Shown here piece after piece: positions 1 to 8,404 of a DNA stretch of 64,000 bases; position 1 is the stretch's first letter, and the number at the start of each line of letters is the position of its first letter. A program made the position numbers and the translations under genes. This DNA comes from Pseudohoeflea sp964511625 (lineage in GTDB: Bacteria; Pseudomonadota; Alphaproteobacteria; Rhizobiales; Rhizobiaceae): contig CAZEJG010000009.1 of assembly GCA_964511625.1 (NCBI GenBank), positions 69,346 through 133,345 on the forward strand, read 5' to 3'. The notes beneath the pieces were generated by a model. The model made no database searches, was not told the origin of the DNA, and worked only from the letters and a program-made list of their open reading frames with translations.

Positions 1-40
1 CGCCTTCGGGAAGGGCTCGGATCAGCTCTTTGAACTTCAT
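1..40 (-). CDS. murE: MurE N-terminal fragment (UDP-MurNAc-tripeptide synthetase), cut by the window edge
   Basis: Only the first 13 codons are inside the window. Read on the minus strand from an ATG at position 40 they give MKFKELIRALPEG, which resembles the N-terminus of rhizobial MurE. MurE adds meso-diaminopimelate to UDP-MurNAc-L-Ala-D-Glu in the cytoplasm. The place fits: in the dcw cluster murE follows ftsI, here 69 bp after the ftsI stop codon. The identification rests mainly on gene order because so little protein is visible. Confidence 0.6.
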   Translation of the reverse strand, partial: MKFKELIRALPEG

Positions 41-109
41 ATGGGCCTGAATTCTTCGGTCGTTGTCTCGGTTACGGGAATACGGTTCGAATCACTGACA
101 AAGCAGGCT

Positions 110-1852
110 TCAATATGACAGCCGCGCAATGGCTGCGTCATTGCTGAATTTCGGTTCCACACCGAGGAAGGCCGCCGAACGGCGGATGATCGCGCCCACC
201 ATCGGCGCGGCGTTGAGACCCGCCGACGCACCATGCTTGCCCTCTTCGGGCTTCGGCTCGTCGACGATGGTGAGAACCACATATTGCGGGTCGTCGATCG
301 GAAAGGCTGCCAGGAACGCGTTGAAGCGGACGGAGTTGGAATAGCGACCGTTGACCACCTTTTCCGCGGTACCGGTCTTGCCGCCGACGCGGAAACCCTC
401 GACCTCGGCGCGGCGACCCGAACCGTGGTTGACGTTTTCCCTCATCAGTTCCCGCATCTCGTCCGATGTTCTCGGGTTGACCACCTGGACGGCATGACGC
501 TCGGCTTCAGCGCGGCTGCGCGGCAGGAAGGTGGGCTCGATCAGCTTGCCGCCGTTCATCAGCGCCGCGCCCGCAACGGCCGTCTGAAGCGGCGTGGTGG
601 CGACACCGTGGCCGAAGGCGACGGTCATCGAGTTGATCTTCTTCCACTCGTGCGGCTGCGACGGCAGGGCGACTTCGGGAAGTTCGGTGTCCATGCGCGT
701 CAGGAGTCCGAGCCGGGTGAGAAACTCCTTGTGGCCGTCGATGCCCACCGCGTCGGCCATCTTTGCTGAAGCGATGTTGGAGGAGTGGGTGAACACTTCC
801 GGAATGGTAAGAACACGGTTCGTGCCGTGGAAGTCATGGATCGTAAAGCCGCCGATGGTCAGCGGCCGGGTCGCGTCGATCCGGTCGCTCATCTTGAAGA
901 GGCCGGAATCCAGCCCCATCGCCAGGGTGAAGGTCTTGAAGGTCGAGCCCATTTCGTAGGTGCCCGCCGACATCCGGTTGAGGCGATCCTTTTCCAGCGC
1001 CTGAACCGGATTGTTGGGATCGTAGTCGGGCAGCGACGACATGGCGATCACTTCGCCGGTGTGGATATCGAGGACGACTGCGCCGGCGGCAATGGCCTTG
1101 TAGCGGGTCATGGCGGCTGCGAGTTCGTCGCGCACCACGCTCTGCACCCGCAGGTCGATCGACAGCCGAACCGGTTCGAGGCTCTCGTTGACGGTCAGGC
1201 CGGTGGCGGCGAGGTCGCCGAGCCCCTGCCCGTCGACATACTTCTCCATGCCGGCGATGCCCTTGTTGTCGATATTGACGTGACCGACGACATAGGCGGC
1301 GGTGGGACCACCGGGATAGAAACGCCGCTTTTCGGGCCGGAAACCGATGCCGGGAATGCCGAGTGACAGGATCTGGCTCTGCTGCTTGGGGGTAAGCTGG
1401 CGGCGCAGCCACTGGAAGCGCGAGGACGAGGACAGCTTGCGATAGGTGCTCCGCACATCGAGATCCGGCAGCACCGTCGCCAGCCGTTCCACCGCCTCGT
1501 CCGGATCCACGATCTTGTTGGGTTCGGCGTAGAGCGAGACGGTGCGGATGTCGGTCGCAAGCACCTCGCCGTTGCGGTCGAGCAGGTCGGGCCGCGAGGC
1601 CATCAGCTTGTCGGCCGGGCCGATCGAGGCCACGGTCTCCTCGTTCTCGAGACCGTACTGGATGAGACGGGCGCCGATCACGCCGTAAAACACGGTGAAG
1701 CAGAGGATGGTGATGAAGATGCGGCTGCGCGACTGCTGGCCGTAACTGGCGCGCTCTCCCTTGACCACGATCCGTCCATCGGAGGTGGCTCGTGAAGACC
1801 TGCGCGAAGGCAGAAAGCGGAAACCGCCGGCGAGTGAGGACAACGCGATCAT
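110..1852 (-). CDS. ftsI: Peptidoglycan D,D-transpeptidase FtsI (PBP3)
   Basis: FtsI is the septal transpeptidase that cross-links peptidoglycan at the division site; it is anchored in the inner membrane with its catalytic domain in the periplasm. The 580-residue product has a basic cytoplasmic N-terminus, one membrane segment at about residues 45-65, a PBP dimerisation region, and a transpeptidase domain. The three penicillin-binding motifs are intact: S303-T-F-K306 (acylated serine), S357-S-N359 and K492-T-G494. Its start codon overlaps the ftsL stop by 4 bp (ATGA), which indicates translational coupling. The length is normal for class B PBPs of this type. Confidence 0.96.
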   Translation of the reverse strand: MIALSSLAGGFRFLPSRRSSRATSDGRIVVKGERASYGQQSRSRIFITILCFTVFYGVIGARLIQYGLENEETVASIGPADKLMASRPDLLDRNGEVLATDIRTVSLYAEPNKIVDPDEAVERLATVLPDLDVRSTYRKLSSSSRFQWLRRQLTPKQQSQILSLGIPGIGFRPEKRRFYPGGPTAAYVVGHVNIDNKGIAGMEKYVDGQGLGDLAATGLTVNESLEPVRLSIDLRVQSVVRDELAAAMTRYKAIAAGAVVLDIHTGEVIAMSSLPDYDPNNPVQALEKDRLNRMSAGTYEMGSTFKTFTLAMGLDSGLFKMSDRIDATRPLTIGGFTIHDFHGTNRVLTIPEVFTHSSNIASAKMADAVGIDGHKEFLTRLGLLTRMDTELPEVALPSQPHEWKKINSMTVAFGHGVATTPLQTAVAGAALMNGGKLIEPTFLPRSRAEAERHAVQVVNPRTSDEMRELMRENVNHGSGRRAEVEGFRVGGKTGTAEKVVNGRYSNSVRFNAFLAAFPIDDPQYVVLTIVDEPKPEEGKHGASAGLNAAPMVGAIIRRSAAFLGVEPKFSNDAAIARLSY

Positions 1853-2220
1853 GGCTTTACCGATCCTGTGGTCAGCCCGGTGTCAGGGGCTGGCTCGCCC
1901 TCGGCAACCTGCGGCGCGAAGTCCGATGCGTAGCCGGGAATTTCGTCCGGACGCGCCATCTGCAGCGGGGTAATGGCTTCGAGGCCGAGCTGCTCGGCAT
2001 ATTCCTTGGTCAGACGCTCGAGGCGGGCCGGCTGGTTAAGCAGGCTCCAGTCGGCTTCGAGCAGGTCGATCGTGTCCTTCTGCAGCTTGATGGCCGCCTG
2101 CAGACGATGGACCTCGTCCAGCTTGTCCTCGGCCCGATGCTTGATCTGGTAGGTCACCGTCGCCGCGCCGACCATCGCGGCGATCAAAACGACATCGAGG
2201 GTACGCAGCATCGGGTTCAA
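1849..2220 (-). CDS. ftsL: Cell division protein FtsL
   Basis: This 123-residue bitopic membrane protein has one N-terminal transmembrane segment (about residues 5-24) followed by a heptad-rich periplasmic region (about 26-70), the usual build of FtsL. FtsL binds FtsB and FtsQ and helps activate FtsWI at the septum. Sequence conservation in this family is low, so the call depends partly on position: it lies between rsmH and ftsI and overlaps both by 4 bp. The C-terminal 40 residues are Pro/Gly rich and probably disordered. Confidence 0.88.
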   Translation of the reverse strand: MNPMLRTLDVVLIAAMVGAATVTYQIKHRAEDKLDEVHRLQAAIKLQKDTIDLLEADWSLLNQPARLERLTKEYAEQLGLEAITPLQMARPDEIPGYASDFAPQVAEGEPAPDTGLTTGSVKP

Positions 2221-3239
2221 CCTCCGGAGGCCGCGGGCGCGGCCGGTTGGGGAACGGGAAGGATCGACAAGTCGGCCGCACCGGCTGGTGCAGCGGTGCG
2301 CAAGCCGGCACGCAGCTTGGCCGACCGGGCGCGTGGGTTGATCTCGCTCTCCGCCTCGCCCGCCGCCTGCGGCTGCTTGCCGAGCGGTTCGAAGGTGGCA
2401 GCGTCGGCGTTGACCTGCGGCAGGTGACGCGAGCCGGAGGCCTTGCCGGAACGCTCCTGAAAGAAGCGCTTGACGATGCGATCCTCGAGCGAATGGAAGC
2501 TGACGACCACCAGCCGTCCGCCGGGCCTGAGCGCCTTCTCGGCAGCGAACAGCGCGGTGGCCAGTTCGCCCAGTTCGTCGTTGACGTAAGTGCGCAGCGC
2601 CTGGAAAACGCGGGTGGCGGGGTGGATCTTGTCCTGGGCCCGGCGCGGCGACACCTTCTCGATGATCGAGACGAGCTGTTTCGTCGTCTCGATCGGCGCC
2701 TCCTTGCGCGCAGCCTCGATGGCACGGGCGATGCGGCCGGCATGGCGCTCCTCGCCGAGCAGGCCGAAGATGCGGGTGAGATCGGCAGCCTTCAGTCGGT
2801 TGACGACATCGGCAGCACTCGCCCCGCTCTGGCCCATCCGCATGTCGAGCGGTCCGTCGCGCATGAACGAGAAGCCGCGGTCGGCCTCGTCGATCTGCAT
2901 GGAGGACACACCGATATCGAGGACGACGCCGTCGAGGCTTGCCGGCTCGACATGGTCGAGCAGTGCGGAAAAGCGTGAGAGCACCAGCGTCAGCCGCGGC
3001 CCGAAGCGGGTCTTGAGCGCCGTGCCGCCGGCAATGGCGTCGGGATCGCGGTCAAGGGCGACGACATCGGCCCCGGCCTCGAGCAGCGCGGTCGTGTAGC
3101 CGCCCGCGCCGAAGGTGCCGTCGAGAATGCGTTTGCCGGGAGCGGGCTCGAGGGCTGACAGCACCTCGGCGAGCATGACAGGGACATGGCGAGCCGTGTC
3201 GGGAATATCGGCAACCTGCCTGTCTCCCTCGTTCGCCAT
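2217..3239 (-). CDS. rsmH: 16S rRNA (cytosine(1402)-N(4))-methyltransferase RsmH
   Basis: RsmH (formerly MraW) N4-methylates C1402 in the decoding centre of 16S rRNA using S-adenosylmethionine. The SAM-binding loop DGTFGAGGYTTALLEAG is near the N-terminus, and further family motifs include VLDIGVSSMQIDEADRGFSF, PATRVFQALRTYVNDEL and VVVSFHSLEDRIVK. The open frame continues far upstream through mraZ, but the ATG at 3239 was chosen because the resulting 340-residue protein matches family length and begins just before the conserved RHVPVML motif. The stop overlaps the ftsL start by 4 bp. The gene lies 14 bp after mraZ. Confidence 0.95.
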   Translation of the reverse strand: MANEGDRQVADIPDTARHVPVMLAEVLSALEPAPGKRILDGTFGAGGYTTALLEAGADVVALDRDPDAIAGGTALKTRFGPRLTLVLSRFSALLDHVEPASLDGVVLDIGVSSMQIDEADRGFSFMRDGPLDMRMGQSGASAADVVNRLKAADLTRIFGLLGEERHAGRIARAIEAARKEAPIETTKQLVSIIEKVSPRRAQDKIHPATRVFQALRTYVNDELGELATALFAAEKALRPGGRLVVVSFHSLEDRIVKRFFQERSGKASGSRHLPQVNADAATFEPLGKQPQAAGEAESEINPRARSAKLRAGLRTAAPAGAADLSILPVPQPAAPAASGG

Positions 3240-3253
3240 GCGTCCCACCTCCG

Positions 3254-3694
3254 TTACGTCGACCTGTCGGCCACTCGAAAATCTTCTGTCCGGGATCGCG
3301 CCTGCATCGCCTCGAATGCCTGCGGCTCCCATAATTGGAAGTGATCCCCGCGCCCCGCGAAGGTCACCCTGTCGGTGATCCCGGTGAATTCGCGGATGAA
3401 ATCCGTCACCAGAATCCGCCCCTCGGCGTCGAGCTTCATGAAGACGCCCCCGCCGTGAATGACGAGCGACATGCGGTTGGCCTTTTCGGAAAAAGGATCG
3501 AGGGTGGACATCATCTTCTCGAAACGATCCAGCATCTCCGGCCCCGCCATGGAAATGGCGGGAAACACGAAGTCCTGACAGGCATAGAGCTCTTCCGTGC
3601 CGTTCCGGGCAAGCACAGCCCTGAACGCCGAGGGAACGGAGACCCGCCCCTTTGCATCTATCCTGTTTGTCGCATTCGAGAGGAACCGGTTCAT
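3254..3694 (-). CDS. mraZ: Transcriptional regulator / division protein MraZ
   Basis: MraZ is the first gene of the dcw cluster and a DNA-binding protein with two SpoVT-AbrB-like folds. Both halves are visible: N-terminal RIDAKGRVSVPSAFR and, in the second half, KLDAEGRILVTDFIREF, the duplicated DXXGR signature. In Escherichia coli MraZ represses its own operon by binding direct TGGG repeats; a matching array lies about 170 bp upstream here. The ATG at 3694 is preferred; an in-frame GTG immediately before it (3697) is also possible. Length 146 residues, normal. Confidence 0.94.
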   Translation of the reverse strand: MNRFLSNATNRIDAKGRVSVPSAFRAVLARNGTEELYACQDFVFPAISMAGPEMLDRFEKMMSTLDPFSEKANRMSLVIHGGGVFMKLDAEGRILVTDFIREFTGITDRVTFAGRGDHFQLWEPQAFEAMQARSRTEDFRVADRST

Positions 3695-3864
3695 CACGCG
3701 CTACTGCCGCTTCCGCCCCCTGGCCGCATCTCATGAGCCCTCCGGAAAAATTCCGGATTGCAAAGGATCGTGTCGCTTCGCCGCAAGCGTGAATTCGTCC
3801 GATGTGAAACCGGTCCGATTTCTGTTTTCCGGCGGCCGCAACCCGCCTCGCGATCCTGTCCAAT

Positions 3865-3898
3865 TGGGATATCATGGGCTCATATGGGCGTCAATGGG
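3865..3898 (-). promoter_or_regulatory. MraZ-type operator (four TGGG repeats, 10-bp period) overlapping the dcw promoter
   Basis: On the plus strand TGGG occurs at 3865, 3875, 3885 and 3895, exactly 10 bp apart, which puts all four on one face of the helix. This matches the known MraZ recognition pattern. On the minus strand the same stretch contains TTGACG (3889-3894), a 17-bp spacer and TATCCC (3866-3871), a plausible sigma-70 promoter reading towards mraZ. If that promoter is right, bound MraZ would cover both hexamers and block RNA polymerase. The promoter assignment is inference; the repeat spacing is direct observation. Confidence 0.8.
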
Positions 3899-4234
3899 AA
3901 CAGGCCCCATCAGGGAGGCCTGAATCAACCTCCTTTAATACCTCGTCAACCTTAATGAACCGTTAGGATTCAACGGCTTGCAGGACGGCATTGAGAAATT
4001 TCCGCAGCACCCCTTCGAGCGCTCTGAGCACGCAAATCATTGAAAGCGAAGGCTAAAAAATTTCTTTCGGATCCGACGCCAGATTGGCGGCGACAATCGC
4101 ACATTGACCGTGCGGGCAAATCGAGCCCTGCGGCGCGCAGAAGCGAGGGGCAAAAGCCGCCTTCATGGTCAATGGATGGGTCGGCGATCGCCAATGATCG
4201 GCCTGCAATGGAGTGCCGAGAGTTAAGGGAATTT
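3899..4234. other. Non-coding stretch between the dcw promoter and rnpB
   Basis: No convincing coding sequence, RNA or repeat is seen here. Open frames crossing this segment run into the RNase P RNA and look fortuitous. It holds sequence upstream of the dcw promoter and the region downstream of the rnpB 3' end. A short palindrome GGCGATCGCC lies near 4182-4191, but no hairpin followed by a T-tract could be recognised as the rnpB terminator. Confidence 0.5.
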
Positions 4235-4656
4235 GGGCCAGTCGGCCTGTAAGCCGGGTTCTGTATGGCTTCCGCCCGAGGACGGAAACGTGGCAGCCAT
4301 TCCTCTGGGACGCGCCTTGCGACGCGCCTCAAGCAACCTACCCGGATGACTGGCCGGAAACGGGCCGGCTTTCGCCGCGTCATCCCTATTCGGTCTTGCT
4401 CCCGGTGGGGTTTACCGTGCCGTCGCCGTTACCGGAAACGCGGTGGGCTCTTACCCCACCCTTTCACCCTTACCCCGCCGCCTCAACGCCTCCGACGAGA
4501 CGCTCAGGTGGCGGGGCGGTTTGCTTTCTGTGGCACTTTCCCTGGGGTCGCCCCCGCCGGACGTTATCCGGCACCGTTGTTTCCTGGAGCCCGGACTTTC
4601 CTCGAACCGCCACCTTTCGGTGAGTTGCGGCGCGCGGCTGCCCGGCCGACTGGCAC
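4235..4656 (-). ncRNA. rnpB: RNase P RNA, bacterial class A
   Basis: The catalytic RNA of ribonuclease P removes 5' leaders from tRNA precursors. On the minus strand the conserved P4 block GAGGAAAGTCCGGGCTCC is at 4603-4586, ACAGAAA and GGTAAGAGCCCACCG follow in order, and the 3' conserved ACAGAACCCGGCTTA is at 4264-4250. The ends pair as helix P1: GCCAGTCGGCC at 4654-4644 is the exact complement of 4247-4237. The length, about 420 nt, fits class A. The ends are given to within a few bases. Several open frames cross the region on both strands, but none is a gene. Confidence 0.95.
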
Positions 4657-4840
4657 GGCCCTCATAACGAACGTGGGCAGCGAGCGCCACCTCAAATGCG
4701 CTGCCTTCCCGTTCCGCAGCGCGGACGCCCCGTTGGTTCCATGAACTTTTCCTTATCCGTGCAACAAACCGCCCGCGAGATGCATTAGGCCTATGCAGCG
4801 AGTGCTTCGCTGCCACGTGGTTCAAACAGGGAGGAGCACC

Positions 4841-7495
4841 ATGGCTTCCGTTTCCGAACCCGAGAGCGTTTCAACCACTCCCGGATATTCCCGTTCCTAT
4901 CGCCCGCACGGCGCCGGCGGATGGTGGCTCGCCATCCTCGCGGCCGTATTCCTCATTCTCGGACTGTTCCTCGGCGCCGGCGGCATCTGGCTCGCCTGGC
5001 TCGGCGGTTCGTTCTACTACGCCATCGCCGGCCTTGGCCTGATCGTCTCTGCCTATTTCATCTACCGGCGCGAAATGGCCGGCTTCTGGATCTATACCGC
5101 GACCTGGGTCTTCACGATCGCCTGGGCCCTGTGGGAAGTCGGGCTATCGGGCTGGCCGCTGGTGCCGCGTCTGGTGGCGCCCACCGTGCTTATGGCGGTG
5201 CTGGTGATCTCGCTGCCTGCTTTCCGCCGTACCTCCGAGCACCGGACCGCTCATGGCCGCGCCGCTTATACCGTGCTGCTGGCCGGCGCCCTCGTTGCTC
5301 CGCTGGCACTCCATCTTTCACCGATACCGGCAAGCGCCCAGGCACAGGACAGCACGTCGACCACCGAGAGCCCGGCCGACGAAAGCGGCACGAACGGCGA
5401 TGCCGCCGCACCGGCACAGACGCCGGCGACAATCCCCGGGACCGCCGAGACGACGACACCGGCCGATGGCGACATCAAACCCGCAGTTCCGGCAGAAAGC
5501 ACCGATGCCGCCGCAAACGAGCCGGCGGCCACCAGGACGATTGCCGCCACCGGCACGCGCGTTTCGACCAAACCGGTGGAGATGCAGGAACCGGGCAAGG
5601 ACTGGCCGCAATATGGCGGCACCTTCGCCGCACAGCGCTATTCACCGCTCGACCAGATCAATACCGATACCGTCGGCGACCTGAAGCAGGTCTGGCTGGC
5701 GCATACCGGCGACATGCCGACCGAGAAGACCAAGGGAAAATACTCTCCCGAGAACACTCCGGTCGAGGTCAACGGACACCTCTACGTCTGCTCGGCCATG
5801 GACATCCTGATTTCCTATGATGCCGCCACTGGCGAGGAGGAATGGCGCCACGACCCGAAGGTCTCGCCCGATGCCATCCCTTATGGCGCCACCTGCCGTG
5901 GCGTGAGCTACTATAAGACGCCCGATGCCACCGCCGGTGCGCCCTGCGCCGAACGGATCGTGGCAGGAACGCTGGACGCCCGGCTGGTCGAGGTCGATGC
6001 GGCAACCGGTGAATCCTGTGCAGATTTCGGCGAGAACGGTCAGGTCGATCTCAACAAGGGCATCGGCCAGACCGTGCCCGGCTGGTACGCCGTGACCGCG
6101 CCGCCTGCCATCGTTCGCGGCGTCATCGTCACCGGCGCGCAGGTCAAGGACGGCCAGGCCGAGGACGCGCCCTCCGGCGTGATCCGCGGCTATGATGCAG
6201 TCACCGGCAAGCTCGCCTGGGCCTGGGACATGGGCCATCCAGACCGCCTCGGCGCACCGGCGGGCGACGAGGTCTACACCCGCGGCACCCCCAACATGTG
6301 GACCGCGGCCGCGGCCGATGAGGAACTTGGCTATGTCTATCTGCCGATGGGCAATTCCTCGGTCGACTACTATGGCGGCAACCGCAAGGACTTCGAAAAC
6401 GAGTACTCGTCCTCGCTGGTCGCCATCGACGTGACGACAGGCAAGCCGGTCTGGACGTTCCAGACGGTGCATTACGACCTGTGGGACTACGACCTCGGTT
6501 CGCAGCCGACGCTGGTGGATTTCCCCACTGACGACGGCACCGTGCCGGCGATCATCCTGCCTTCCAAGCAGGGCGAGATCTACGTGCTCAACCGCGAGAC
6601 CGGTGAACCTCTCTTTCCCGTCGAAAGCAGGGACGTTCCCCAGAACGGCGTGGAACCGGAGAACCTCTCGAAGACCCAGCCCTTCTCGGGCTATGCGACG
6701 CTCGCCAAGGACCGTCTCAAGGAAAGCGACATGTGGGGCGCCACCCCGCTCGACCAGCTGATGTGCCGGATCGAGTTCCGCAAGGCTGTCTATGACGGCG
6801 AATACACCGCGCCCGAGGTGGACACCCACTATATCGAGTATCCCGGCTACAATGGCGGCTCCGACTGGGGCAGCGTGGCCATCGATCCGGTCAACGGGGT
6901 ACTCGTCGCCAACTACAACGACATCCCCAACTACAACAAGCTGATCCCGCGCGAGAAGGCCGACGAGATGGGTATCGAGCCGATCACCAAGGGCGGCAAC
7001 GAGCCGAAGGCCGAAGGCGCGGGCGACGCGCAGGCCGGATCGCCCTATGCGATCGACGTCAATGCCGGCTGGCGCAATCCGGTTACCGGCATCCCCTGCT
7101 CGGCACCGCCCTATGGCTGGATCCGCGCGATCGATCTGAAGACCGGCGACACACTGTGGGACGAACCCTTCGGCACCGCCGAGAACAACGGCCCCTTCGG
7201 TATCCACTCGCATCTTCCCTTGCAGATCGGAACGCCGAACAACGGCGGACCGCTGGTCACGGCCGGCGGGCTGATCTTCGTCGCGGCGACAACGGACCAG
7301 AAGTTCCGCGCCATCGACATCAAGACCGGCAAGACCGTGTGGGAGACCCATCTGCCGGCCGGCGGACAGGCTAACCCGATGACCTATGAGGTGAACGGCA
7401 AGCAGTATGTCGTCCTCGTTCCCGGCGGCCACCATTTCATGGAAACCCCGGTCGGCGACGAGGTGATCGCCTACGCCCTGCCCGACAAGGGCTGA
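4841..7495 (+). CDS. gcd: Membrane-bound PQQ-dependent glucose dehydrogenase
   Basis: This quinoprotein oxidises aldoses such as glucose to the lactone in the periplasm and passes electrons to ubiquinone. The 884-residue product starts at the ATG at 4841 after a GGGAGGAG ribosome site. Five membrane helices lie at about residues 27-160, then an eight-bladed PQQ propeller begins at about 252 (DWPQYGGTFAAQRYSPLDQI). Family motifs IHSHLPLQIGTPNNGG and PGGHHFMETP are present near the C-terminus. Between helix 5 and the propeller is an unusual Ala/Thr/Pro-rich linker of about 85 residues (165-250), which explains why it is longer than the 796-residue E. coli enzyme. No PQQ biosynthesis genes are in the window. 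Confidence 0.93.
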   Translation: MASVSEPESVSTTPGYSRSYRPHGAGGWWLAILAAVFLILGLFLGAGGIWLAWLGGSFYYAIAGLGLIVSAYFIYRREMAGFWIYTATWVFTIAWALWEVGLSGWPLVPRLVAPTVLMAVLVISLPAFRRTSEHRTAHGRAAYTVLLAGALVAPLALHLSPIPASAQAQDSTSTTESPADESGTNGDAAAPAQTPATIPGTAETTTPADGDIKPAVPAESTDAAANEPAATRTIAATGTRVSTKPVEMQEPGKDWPQYGGTFAAQRYSPLDQINTDTVGDLKQVWLAHTGDMPTEKTKGKYSPENTPVEVNGHLYVCSAMDILISYDAATGEEEWRHDPKVSPDAIPYGATCRGVSYYKTPDATAGAPCAERIVAGTLDARLVEVDAATGESCADFGENGQVDLNKGIGQTVPGWYAVTAPPAIVRGVIVTGAQVKDGQAEDAPSGVIRGYDAVTGKLAWAWDMGHPDRLGAPAGDEVYTRGTPNMWTAAAADEELGYVYLPMGNSSVDYYGGNRKDFENEYSSSLVAIDVTTGKPVWTFQTVHYDLWDYDLGSQPTLVDFPTDDGTVPAIILPSKQGEIYVLNRETGEPLFPVESRDVPQNGVEPENLSKTQPFSGYATLAKDRLKESDMWGATPLDQLMCRIEFRKAVYDGEYTAPEVDTHYIEYPGYNGGSDWGSVAIDPVNGVLVANYNDIPNYNKLIPREKADEMGIEPITKGGNEPKAEGAGDAQAGSPYAIDVNAGWRNPVTGIPCSAPPYGWIRAIDLKTGDTLWDEPFGTAENNGPFGIHSHLPLQIGTPNNGGPLVTAGGLIFVAATTDQKFRAIDIKTGKTVWETHLPAGGQANPMTYEVNGKQYVVLVPGGHHFMETPVGDEVIAYALPDKG

Positions 7496-7505
7496 GCCAC
7501 CGCGA

Positions 7506-7544
7506 CAAAGAAAAAGGGCCGCGCACGAAAAACATGCGCGGCCC
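7506..7544 (-). terminator. Intrinsic terminator of the SLT lipoprotein gene
   Basis: A perfect 10-bp stem GGGCCGCGCA/TGCGCGGCCC (7516-7525 and 7535-7544) has a 9-nt loop. On the minus strand it is followed directly by a CTTTTTCTTT tract, so it ends transcription from the lytic transglycosylase gene. On the plus strand there is no T-tract, so it may only weakly terminate gcd. Confidence 0.85.
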
Positions 7545-7610
7545 AAGCTCCGGACCGTGAAGCGGCGAACCCCCGAAGCCGGAACATCTCGATGATCCGG
7601 ATGACCCGGC

Positions 7611-8126
7611 TCAGTTCATGATGCTCTGGACCTTGCCGCAATAGGCCTTGGAGACCGGGTTCATGCGCTTGGCGCCATGGCCGGCATTGTATTTCAGGAT
7701 CGTTCCGCAGGTCGAACCACCCCCGAGCTTGTGGGCGGCGGCGAGATACTTCATCCCGTACTTGATGTTGGTGTCCGGGTCGTAGAGCCCCTTGGCCGAA
7801 CCGCGATACCCCATCATCCGCGCCGTCGCCGGCTTGATCTGCATGAGGCCGATCTCGCCGTGCGAACCGCGGGCATTCGGACGGTAGTTGCTTTCGACGC
7901 GGACCACGGCATGAGCCAGCGATTCCGGCACCCCGTAGGTCTTGGCGTAAGAGGAGATGATCTTGCCGTAGGGACGGGAGGCGTAACCCGAGACCGTGGT
8001 CTTTCCGTTCAGCTTGCTCTTTGAAATCGATCCCGTGGCGGTGTTGTCCACTCCCGCCGCCGTCTGACACCCCGCCAGCGCAGCACAAAGCAAGGCCGCC
8101 GCGGCGACCGCAAAACTCTTCTGCAT
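7611..8126 (-). CDS. Lytic transglycosylase lipoprotein, SLT domain
   Basis: The enzyme cleaves the MurNAc-GlcNAc bond of peptidoglycan with formation of 1,6-anhydro-MurNAc. The ATG at 8126 was chosen because it gives a lipoprotein signal peptide ending LAGC with Cys20 as the lipid-modified residue; upstream in-frame codons lack signal character. The SLT domain spans about residues 50-165, with the catalytic glutamate E78 in RVESNYRPN, and the GEIGLMQIKPATARMMG and YNAGHG motifs. At 171 residues it is a minimal single-domain transglycosylase. It has its own terminator. The substrate-specific subfamily cannot be told from sequence alone. Confidence 0.9.
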   Translation of the reverse strand: MQKSFAVAAAALLCAALAGCQTAAGVDNTATGSISKSKLNGKTTVSGYASRPYGKIISSYAKTYGVPESLAHAVVRVESNYRPNARGSHGEIGLMQIKPATARMMGYRGSAKGLYDPDTNIKYGMKYLAAAHKLGGGSTCGTILKYNAGHGAKRMNPVSKAYCGKVQSIMN

Positions 8127-8404
8127 GTAATAGTAACCCACTCTGTTGGCGCCCCGCCGATCTCTTGGACCAGCCACCCCGGGCGTCGTGACAGTCAGGA
8201 GCCGTGCGCGACACAAGCGCATCTCCGGCCCCGGCGATGGAATGCCTGATAGAGGGTCGGGTTGGCGGAAAATGTGGCAGAAATGAACGGGAAATGCGGC
8301 GCGTGATAAACTTGTGTTACGAACCGATACGTTAGAAGTGCCTGTTTTATTAAGAGTTTTTTAACCCTGCACGCCAGAGGTGGCAGATACGGCGCCCGCA
8401 ATCC

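Noticed and set aside
3240..3875. Extended N-terminus of rsmH reaching through mraZ
   Set aside because: The upstream part is read out of frame across mraZ and the promoter. The ATG at 3239 gives normal RsmH length.
4235..4825. Several open frames of 70-160 codons over the rnpB region
   Set aside because: They cover the RNase P RNA on both strands and owe their length to high GC content.
5642..7546. Long minus-strand open frame (over 600 codons) opposite gcd
   Set aside because: It is the complement of a clear gcd coding frame, has low-complexity Gly/Asp/Val composition typical of antisense frames in GC-rich DNA, and no ribosome site or family motif.
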